From JAAYXE01 sp964391195 (GTDB taxonomy: Bacteria > Chloroflexota > Anaerolineae > Anaerolineales > UBA4823): DNA of 64,000 nucleotides. Under the pieces are notes generated by a model. That model ran no database searches, was not told the origin of the DNA, and saw nothing but the letters and a program-made list of their open reading frames with translations. A program made the translations under genes and the position numbers. Positions 58,224 through 64,000 of this stretch are shown here, in pieces (the stretch's first letter is position 1; the number at the start of each line of letters is the position of its first letter). Location: positions 1-64,000 of the forward strand of contig CAYMLG010000005.1 of NCBI GenBank assembly GCA_964391195.1, read 5' to 3'.

Positions 58224-59249
58224 ATGGCAACGACAAAACCTGTTGAAGTGTTGATTACGGTTCCATTTTCGGAAGATCTAATCAGCCGGCTGCGGAGCGT
58301 TTCCCCTCGATTGAATATCACTGTCCGCCGCGCTCGAAAACCGGATGATGTGCCCGCGGAGCAGTGGCAAAAGGTGGAAGTCCTTTACACGAATGAGGTC
58401 CTGCCTGCAGCCGACCAGGCCCCACAACTGCGCTGGATCCAATTTCATTGGGCTGGGGTTGACCATGCCATTGTCGATCCAATCCTCCGGCAGGATGATC
58501 TGGTGGCGACAACGCTCAGTGGGGCGGCGGCCTCGCAGATGGGGGAATACGTCCTGATGATGCTGCTCGCCCTGGGGCATCGCCTGCCGGAGATGATGGC
58601 GCTGCAGGCACAGCGTGAATGGCCGCGGGATCGTTGGGAGCGTTTGCTTCCCCATGAACTGCGCGGAAGCACAGTAGGGATTGTGGGGTACGGCTCGATT
58701 GGACGGCAGATTGCCCGTTTGCTTCACGCTTTTGGGGTGACCGTGCTTGCCACCAAACGGAACGCGATGAACCCGAAAGATTCCGGTTATACCCCTGAAG
58801 GCCTGGGTGATCCGGAAGGTGAGTTTGTATACCGCCTGTATCCGCCGCAGGCGCTGCGTTCCATGTTCAAAGAGTGTGATTTTGTGGTCGTCACGGTCCC
58901 CCTGACCGGTGAGACGGAGAAGCTGATCGGGGCGGAAGAGTTGGCTGCTCTGAAATCCACCGCCTACCTGGTGGATGTATCCCGCGGGGGTGTGATCGAC
59001 CACCAGGCGTTGGGAGCAGCCCTGAAAGATAAAAAGATCGCTGGCGCTGCCCTGGATGTGTTCCCGGAGGAACCTCTCCCGGAAGACAGCCCCTTATGGA
59101 AGCTGCCGAATGTGATCATTACCCCGCATATTTCCGGTGTCACCACTGCCTACGATGAGCGTGCGGTGGATCTGTTCGCCGAAAACCTGCGGCGCTATAT
59201 CGCGGGTCTGCCCCTGTATAACCGCATAAACCCTGAAAGAGGTTACTGA
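58224..59249 (+). CDS. D-2-hydroxyacid dehydrogenase, NAD-dependent
   Basis: A 341-residue member of the D-isomer-specific 2-hydroxyacid dehydrogenase family, which interconverts 2-oxo acids and D-2-hydroxy acids. The nucleotide-binding loop is VGIVGYGSIGRQIARLL (about 149-165). The catalytic Arg lies in LVDVSRGGVID, the Glu in DVFPEEPLPEDSPLW and the His in NVIITPHISG. The substrate is not determined; the whole belongs to the glyoxylate/hydroxypyruvate reductase-like group. It starts at the ATG at 58224 without a clear Shine-Dalgarno sequence, and a HAD gene follows 15 bases downstream, so the two are probably co-transcribed. Confidence 0.92.
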   Translation: MATTKPVEVLITVPFSEDLISRLRSVSPRLNITVRRARKPDDVPAEQWQKVEVLYTNEVLPAADQAPQLRWIQFHWAGVDHAIVDPILRQDDLVATTLSGAAASQMGEYVLMMLLALGHRLPEMMALQAQREWPRDRWERLLPHELRGSTVGIVGYGSIGRQIARLLHAFGVTVLATKRNAMNPKDSGYTPEGLGDPEGEFVYRLYPPQALRSMFKECDFVVVTVPLTGETEKLIGAEELAALKSTAYLVDVSRGGVIDHQALGAALKDKKIAGAALDVFPEEPLPEDSPLWKLPNVIITPHISGVTTAYDERAVDLFAENLRRYIAGLPLYNRINPERGY

Positions 59250-59264
59250 ACGACGAATAAAGCG

Positions 59265-60017
59265 ATGCGAAAAAAGAAAATTGAGGGAGTCATCTTTGAT
59301 TTAGGTAGCACGCTCATTTATTTCGATGGTGTTTGGCCGGAAGTGATCGCCCAGGCTGACGGCGAACTGTATGCCGCCCTGCAAGCCGCCGGTTTGTGCC
59401 TGGAGCGTAAGGAATTTCTGGCCCAGTTCCGAGAGAGGATGGATGCCTACTATCGGGAGCGTGAAGCTGAATTTGTGGAATACACCACCCTGTATATTCT
59501 CCGCACCCTCCTGGCAGAGCGGGGTTATCCCCAGGTCCAAGATGAGGTGCTCACGCATGCGCTCGAGCACATGTATGCGGTTTCTCAATCGTTCTGGAAA
59601 GCGGAGCAGGACACAAAGCAGACCCTGGAGGCGCTTCGCCAGCGAGGCTACCGCCTGGCGCTGATCTCGAATGCCGGTGACGATCGCGATGTGCAGGTAT
59701 TGGTGGATCAGGCCCAGATCCGCGAGTATTTCGATTTGATTGTTACCTCTGCCGCCCTGGGGATCCGCAAGCCAAACCCGGCGATCTTCCAGGTGGTCCT
59801 GGACTACTGGAAGCTGGAGCCCACTCAGACGGTGATGGTCGGCGATACACTGGGCGCCGATATCCTCGGCGCCAGGAATGCCGGCATCCACGGAATCTGG
59901 ATCAACCGCCGGGCCGATACCCCGGCGAACCGGGCTCATGTAGAAACGATCCGGCCTGATGCGGTGATCACCAACCTGGACGAGCTGCTCCCCCTGCTTG
60001 AGGCAATGGATGAGTAA
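59265..60017 (+). CDS. HAD superfamily hydrolase
   Basis: A 250-residue haloacid-dehalogenase-type hydrolase with an alpha-helical cap (about 20-110). Motif I is FDLGSTLI, holding the nucleophilic Asp but Gly where the second Asp of DxDx(T/V) phosphatases stands. Motif II is LALISNAG, motif III the Lys in GIRKPNPAIF and motif IV VMVGDTLGADILGARNAG. A phosphatase role is usual for the family; the missing acid/base Asp leaves activity open. It follows the hydroxyacid dehydrogenase by 15 bases, which hints at phosphoglycolate-like metabolite repair, but this is inference. Confidence 0.88.
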   Translation: MRKKKIEGVIFDLGSTLIYFDGVWPEVIAQADGELYAALQAAGLCLERKEFLAQFRERMDAYYREREAEFVEYTTLYILRTLLAERGYPQVQDEVLTHALEHMYAVSQSFWKAEQDTKQTLEALRQRGYRLALISNAGDDRDVQVLVDQAQIREYFDLIVTSAALGIRKPNPAIFQVVLDYWKLEPTQTVMVGDTLGADILGARNAGIHGIWINRRADTPANRAHVETIRPDAVITNLDELLPLLEAMDE

Positions 60018-60120
60018 GGCGTCGTTCCTGTGATGAGCAGCGGTACCAGCATAAATCTGCATCAGACAGTGATGCCGGTCTCCATAGAAATGTTAAATAG
60101 GTCGATAAATATATCTAATT

Positions 60121-60149
60121 TTGTCCGATTTTATTCTTGATCGTGATAG
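60121..60149 (+). promoter_or_regulatory. Possible promoter of the ABC exporter operon
   Basis: TTGTCC (60121-60126) and TGATAG (60144-60149) are 17 bases apart in an AT-rich stretch of the 252-base gap after the HAD gene. Both are weak matches. Confidence 0.3.
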
Positions 60150-60269
60150 AATTATTAATAGGCCGTGCTTTTTCCACCGGTTTTGGCTGATCAGGGGGAT
60201 ATCGCTGAAACCTGTGTATTTGCGAGGTTCTGCAGGGGGACACTGATACCGGTAATTCTGGAGGGTGGA

Positions 60270-61283
60270 ATGGTAAATATGAACCAGGTGGAGACCCCGT
60301 CTCTACCCGAGCAGGCGAATCATCCCCATGAGGTTGTGATCCGAACAGAAAACCTAACCAAACGCTTCGCCAACGAAGCTGCAGTTGATGGGGTAACTTT
60401 CTATGTTCCCCAAGGGACTATATTCGGGTTTATCGGTCCCAGCGGATCGGGGAAGACGACGACAATCCGCATGCTCACCGGCTATTATGCCCCGACCGAG
60501 GGCATCGTGGAAGTTTTCGGGCGGGCTCCGACGAAATTCTCCCAGGGTTTACGGGCGCGCATTGGCTACATGCCGCAGCTATTTGTCCTGTACCCCAACC
60601 TGTCGGTCTGGGAAAACTTGAATTTTGCCGCTTCTGTTTACGGGATGAGTTTCCGGCGTCAAAAACAGCTTTTCGATGTGCTGGATTTTGTCGACCTGAA
60701 AGACCACCGCAACAAGCTGGCGCGCAACATTTCGGGTGGGATGCAGCGCCGCCTCGCCCTGGCGGCGACCCTGGTTCACGACCCGGACCTGGTATTCCTC
60801 GATGAACCCACTGCAGGCATCGACCCGATGCTGCGGGCTAAGTTTTGGGATCGCTTTCGTGAGATGCGCCAGGATGGGCGTACGCTGTTCGTCACCACCC
60901 AATATGTAGGTGAAGCGGCTTATTGCGATCTCGTGGGGGTCATGGGGGATGGCAGGCTGTTAGCCGTGGATACCCCACACGGGCTGCGTTATAAGGCGTT
61001 TGGCGGGGATATCATCGATCTGCGCACGGCCGAGATGCTCGATTATCGCCTGGTCCGCCAACTGGATGATTTACACCTGATCAAAGGGAATATGATCCGC
61101 ACCAGCGATCACAGCGTGCGCTTCACCGTCGAAGAAGCCAGTACCGCGATGCCGGCCATCATGGAATGGTGCCGGGACCAGGGGGTGGTGATCGAATCGA
61201 TTGAAGAGTACCAGCCTCCTTTTGATGATGTCTTTGTTGAAATCGTGCGCAGCAATGGAGACGGGGCGGTGGTGAATGAATAA
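60270..61283 (+). CDS. ABC-2 exporter, ATP-binding subunit
   Basis: A 337-residue ATPase of the DrrA/YbhF-like exporter class. Walker A is GPSGSGKTTT, the signature ISGGMQRRLALAATL and Walker B DLVFLDEPTAGIDP. The switch (H-loop) position reads VTTQYVGEA, with Gln in place of the usual His. A C-terminal extension of about 90 residues follows the nucleotide-binding domain, as in drug-exporter ATPases. The start is the ATG at 60270, with GGAGG at 60260-60264 five bases upstream; a reading frame reaching back to 60165 lacks similarity. The end overlaps the permease gene by eight bases. Confidence 0.92.
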   Translation: MVNMNQVETPSLPEQANHPHEVVIRTENLTKRFANEAAVDGVTFYVPQGTIFGFIGPSGSGKTTTIRMLTGYYAPTEGIVEVFGRAPTKFSQGLRARIGYMPQLFVLYPNLSVWENLNFAASVYGMSFRRQKQLFDVLDFVDLKDHRNKLARNISGGMQRRLALAATLVHDPDLVFLDEPTAGIDPMLRAKFWDRFREMRQDGRTLFVTTQYVGEAAYCDLVGVMGDGRLLAVDTPHGLRYKAFGGDIIDLRTAEMLDYRLVRQLDDLHLIKGNMIRTSDHSVRFTVEEASTAMPAIMEWCRDQGVVIESIEEYQPPFDDVFVEIVRSNGDGAVVNE

Positions 61284-62805
61284 AATATGGCGTGGTTTTA
61301 TTCGCATGTCCTCCTTCCTCCGCAAGGAGGTTTTTGTAATTTTACGCCAACCGCGTTTGGTGCTCACCCTCATCCTGGGCCCCTTCCTGATTCTGCTCAT
61401 TTTTGGAATCGGTTATCGGAATGAGCCCAGGGCGCTGCGAACCCTGTTCGTCGCTCAGGCAGACAGCCCCATTGCTCGCCAGATCGACGAGTATGCCACT
61501 ACGTTGGGCCCGCAGCTCATCTATAAAGGGGTAACGGATAACACCGAACAGGCCCTGGAGCTGCTGCGGCGCGGGGAGGTGGATGTGGTCGCCGTGACGC
61601 CCAACAACGCTCAAGACAAGATCCGCAACAACCAGCAGGCCACTTTTACCCTGTACCACCGAGAGATCGATCCATTCCAGGTCGATTACGTCACTTACTT
61701 CGGGCAAATTTATATTGATGAGGTCAACCGGCGGGTGTTGACCGCCATCACCCAGGAGGGGCAGAGCGACGCGAGCACCGTTCAGGAGGACCTGGCCGAG
61801 GCCCGTCAGAATGCGACGACTCTGCGCCAGGCGTTAGAAGCCGGGAATGAAGCTGCGGCCACCCAACAACGCGGTGAGTTGGAAAATAATCTGGATGCCA
61901 TCTCACTGGCGATGGGGGCAAGCCTGGGACTGTTGAGCGGCGTCGATCAGGAGATCGGCTCTGGAGGGGGCGCCACCGCCTCGGAAATTCTGGCCGCACT
62001 CCAGAGCGCTCAGCAAAATACGGCCTCCTTAGGGATGGCCAGCGAATCCGGGGAAAGCAACCAGGCGCGCATCGAGCGGGTGCGAGAGGTCGAAGGAGAC
62101 CTGATGACCCTGGAAGAACAATTGGGGGAGTTCACCAATATCGAGGCGAATATTCTGGTGCGGCCTTTCACCATTGCTTCGGAAAGCATCGCTGCTATTC
62201 AACCCACCGCACTGGATTTCTTCACTCCCGCGGTGATCGCTCTGCTGCTCCAGCACCTGGCCGTGACCTTCGCCGCCCTTTCCATTGTTGGCGAGCGGAC
62301 GGTGGGCACGATGGAGCTCTTCCGGGTATCGCCGCTCTCCGCCGCCGAGGCCCTGCTGGGCAAGTATCTCAGTTATCTGATCTTCGGCTTCATTATCACT
62401 GTGGTTCTGACCTTGTTGGTGTATTTCGGGCTGCGTGTGCCGATGCTCGGCTCCTGGTGGGATTATGCTCTGGTGGCTTTTGTCCTCGTTTTTACTTCCT
62501 TGAGCATCGGTTTTGTGATCTCTTTGCTGTCTGAGAACGAAAGCCAGGCGGTTCAATACACGATGATCGTCCTGCTCACCAGTGTGTTTTTCAGCGGGTT
62601 CCTGCTGGCCCTGGAGTTGATCTGGCAGCCGGTGCGCCTGCTCTCCTGGCTGATACCGACCACGTATGGGATTGTGTTGTTTCGAGATATCTTCCTGCGC
62701 GGAGATCCGGTCGACCTGCTCCTCTTAGGGGCGCTGGCGTTAATCGGAGTGGTCCTGATGGTGATCGCCTGGCTGCTGATGCGGCGGCTCATCTCCAGTA
62801 AGTAA
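61276..62805 (+). CDS. ABC-2 exporter, membrane subunit with large extracytoplasmic domain
   Basis: A 509-residue permease of the ABC2_membrane_3/DrrB-like group. One N-terminal helix (about 28-46) is followed by a large outer domain (about 50-310) containing a helical, coiled-coil-like stretch (STVQEDLAEARQNATTLRQAL). Then come about five helices, with GERTVGTMELFRVSPLSAAEALLGKYL, the coupling-region signature of the family, between the first two. The exported substrate is unknown; lipids, drugs and peptides all occur in the family. Its ATG overlaps the ATPase stop by eight bases, ensuring coupled synthesis. Confidence 0.9.
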   Translation: MNKIWRGFIRMSSFLRKEVFVILRQPRLVLTLILGPFLILLIFGIGYRNEPRALRTLFVAQADSPIARQIDEYATTLGPQLIYKGVTDNTEQALELLRRGEVDVVAVTPNNAQDKIRNNQQATFTLYHREIDPFQVDYVTYFGQIYIDEVNRRVLTAITQEGQSDASTVQEDLAEARQNATTLRQALEAGNEAAATQQRGELENNLDAISLAMGASLGLLSGVDQEIGSGGGATASEILAALQSAQQNTASLGMASESGESNQARIERVREVEGDLMTLEEQLGEFTNIEANILVRPFTIASESIAAIQPTALDFFTPAVIALLLQHLAVTFAALSIVGERTVGTMELFRVSPLSAAEALLGKYLSYLIFGFIITVVLTLLVYFGLRVPMLGSWWDYALVAFVLVFTSLSIGFVISLLSENESQAVQYTMIVLLTSVFFSGFLLALELIWQPVRLLSWLIPTTYGIVLFRDIFLRGDPVDLLLLGALALIGVVLMVIAWLLMRRLISSK

Positions 62806-62817
62806 CCGGGAGAGAAC

Positions 62818-62860
62818 CGGACAATAAAAATGCCGCCTCGGGCGGTATTTTTATTGTCCG
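62818..62860 (+). terminator. Rho-independent terminator of the ABC exporter operon
   Basis: A 20-bp stem (62818-62837 with 62841-62860) contains one G.T wobble and a three-base loop TCG. The descending arm contains TATTTTTATT. It begins 13 bases after the permease stop. Confidence 0.8.
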
Positions 62861-63106
62861 TGACAGAACATGGTATATGCCTTACATTTACCTAAGCCAA
62901 TCCCTTCTATGTTTGATGGTAGAATCTCCACGCTGTTCGCGATAACGAATTCAAGCTTATATTTATGGCAACAGAAACTGGCAACCTCCCCGTTCGCAGT
63001 GATCCTGCTCGGGGTTTTGCTTTAATTGCCTCTTAAATAGGACGAGCAACCTGTTTATTTTAGTGCATCAGAACAACCCGGTATTCATCGCACGAGGAGC
63101 ATAAGA
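62861..63106. other. Leader region of aspA
   Basis: A 246-base stretch with no confident gene. It holds the hairpin described at 62988-63018 and a 23-codon reading frame (62965-63036, beginning MATETGNLPVRSD) that spans that hairpin but has no Shine-Dalgarno sequence. No clear promoter pair was found. Confidence 0.4.
62988..63018 (+). terminator. Terminator-like hairpin in the aspA leader, possible attenuator
   Basis: CCCCG (62988-62992) pairs with CGGGG (63010-63014), with an inner GCAG/CTGC stem, and TTTT follows at 63015-63018. It lies about 90 bases before aspA on the coding strand and after the exporter terminator, so it could attenuate aspA transcription. Confidence 0.45.
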
Positions 63107-64000
63107 ATGAAACAAACACGCACAGAACATGATCTATTGGGTGAGCGCGAAGTGCCCGCCCATCGCTATTACGGCATCCAGACTCTACGGGCAGTAGAAA
63201 ACTTTGACATCAGCGGTATCCCCATCGGGCATTATTCGCTTTTTATCCAATCCCTGGCCTATATTAAAAAAGCGGCTGCCCTGGCGAACCGGGATCTGGG
63301 TTTATTGGAACCGGAGCTTGCCGAGGCGATATCTGAAGCGGCGGATGAAATCATCTCCGGCGGCTATCTCAGTGAGTTCGTGGTAGACGTGATCCAGGGC
63401 GGCGCGGGCACCTCAACCAATATGAATACCAACGAAGTGATCGCCAACATCGCTCTGGAGAAGTTGGGTTACGAGAAGGGGCGCTACGATATCTTGCACC
63501 CGCTCAATCATGTCAACATGTCCCAGTCAACCAACGATGTGTACCCCACAGCGATCCGCCTGACCCTGAGCCGCAAGCTCGATTGGCTGGTGGAAGAGAT
63601 GGAAGTGCTGCGCTGCTCGTTGGAAAAGAAGGGCGTTGAATTCAGCGACGTGATCAAGATGGGGCGCACGCAGCTCCAGGACGCCGTCCCCATGAGCCTG
63701 GGGCAGGAGTTCGAGGCCTATGCCATCATGGTGGGGGAGGATATCCAGCGGGTGCAGGAAGCCCAGGCCTTAATCCGGGAGATCAACATGGGCGCTACGG
63801 CGATCGGTACGGGCTTGAACTCCCACCCGGATTACGCTCACCTGGTGACGCAAAAGCTCAGCCAACTGAGCGGGATTCCGGTGCAGGAATCGCGGAACCT
63901 GGTGGAAGCCACCCAGGATGCCGGAGCATATGTGCAGCTTTCCGGCGTGCTGAAACGGGTGGCGGTCAAGCTGTCCAAGATCTGCAATGACTTACGGCTG
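63107..64000 (+). CDS. aspA: Aspartate ammonia-lyase (partial, runs off the window)
   Basis: The first 298 codons of a fumarase/aspartase superfamily enzyme that reversibly splits aspartate into fumarate and ammonia. It opens RTEHDLLGEREVPAHRYYGIQTLRAVENFDISG, the aspartase signature. GTSTNMNTNEVIANIALE, HVNMSQSTNDVYPTAI and GRTQLQDAVPMSLGQEF follow, and the fragment ends KLSKICNDLRL. The full enzyme is usually about 470 residues, so the C-terminal third, including the SSIMPGK-type loop, lies beyond 64000. The start is the ATG at 63107, with GAGGAG at 63094-63099 seven bases upstream. Confidence 0.93.
   Translation, partial: MKQTRTEHDLLGEREVPAHRYYGIQTLRAVENFDISGIPIGHYSLFIQSLAYIKKAAALANRDLGLLEPELAEAISEAADEIISGGYLSEFVVDVIQGGAGTSTNMNTNEVIANIALEKLGYEKGRYDILHPLNHVNMSQSTNDVYPTAIRLTLSRKLDWLVEEMEVLRCSLEKKGVEFSDVIKMGRTQLQDAVPMSLGQEFEAYAIMVGEDIQRVQEAQALIREINMGATAIGTGLNSHPDYAHLVTQKLSQLSGIPVQESRNLVEATQDAGAYVQLSGVLKRVAVKLSKICNDLRL

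Noticed and set aside
57910..58236. 108-codon minus-strand frame in the divergent spacer
   Set aside because: Its middle is only the translation of the phased repeats, it overlaps the start of the dehydrogenase gene, and it has no ribosome-binding site.
1..64000. tRNA, rRNA, CRISPR array, prophage or insertion-sequence genes
   Set aside because: No cloverleaf, rRNA-like stretch, regular spacer array, integrase or transposase was recognisable; the palindromic repeats have no encoded mobility gene.

Overview
The window looks like a stretch of chromosome from an aerobic, GC-rich bacterium, most likely a member of the Chloroflexota (Anaerolineae-like). This is inference. It rests on the pairing of an alternative complex III (ACIII) operon with an A2-type cytochrome oxidase, on a giant secreted DUF11-repeat protein ending in a short '..HLPLVMSR' tail, and on general protein similarity. 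There are no rRNA, tRNA, CRISPR or transposase genes that I can see.

Layout. 1-4.4 kb: a visibly AT-richer, solitary Eco57I-like type IIG restriction-modification protein, then a small VOC-fold protein behind a good sigma70-type promoter. 4.4-17.9 kb (minus strand): one respiratory operon read from high to low coordinates, actA-actB-actC-actD-actE-actF, a membrane cytochrome c, SCO, coxB-coxA-coxC-coxD. It would carry electrons from quinol through ACIII and cytochrome c domains to oxygen. Two gaps in this operon hold copies of a palindromic dispersed repeat. The leader region (17.9-18.1 kb) carries two in-phase inverted repeats of the form TAGGG-N4-CCCT, a candidate promoter and a 14-bp palindrome. 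18.2-25.5 kb (minus strand): a tightly packed catabolic set: P5C-dehydrogenase-like aldehyde dehydrogenase, a small membrane protein, two CoA-transferase subunits, a lactate-permease family transporter, a NimA-like flavin protein, another small membrane protein and galactokinase. 25.8-29.8 kb (plus strand): a DUF429 protein with a stand-alone XPB/Ssl2 N-terminal-domain protein, then galT.

29.8-57.7 kb (minus strand): a single uninterrupted 27.9-kb gene for a 9295-residue exported protein. From the N-terminus it has a signal peptide, a LolA/LppX-like region, two calcium-type TSP3 clusters separated by a multi-pass membrane segment, propeller-like and PA14 and YWTD regions, Ig/cadherin-like modules, about 31 DUF11 units, two PKD domains and a C-terminal beta domain. 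Three P/homoB-like domains and one glutamine-amidotransferase-like domain sit inside individual DUF11 units. This is the most unusual object in the window.

58.2-64.0 kb (plus strand): a D-2-hydroxyacid dehydrogenase, a HAD hydrolase, an ABC-2 exporter pair with overlapping reading frames, and the first 298 codons of aspartate ammonia-lyase, cut by the window edge. Several gene ends carry long, nearly perfect hairpins with very short loops, mostly without a T tract.
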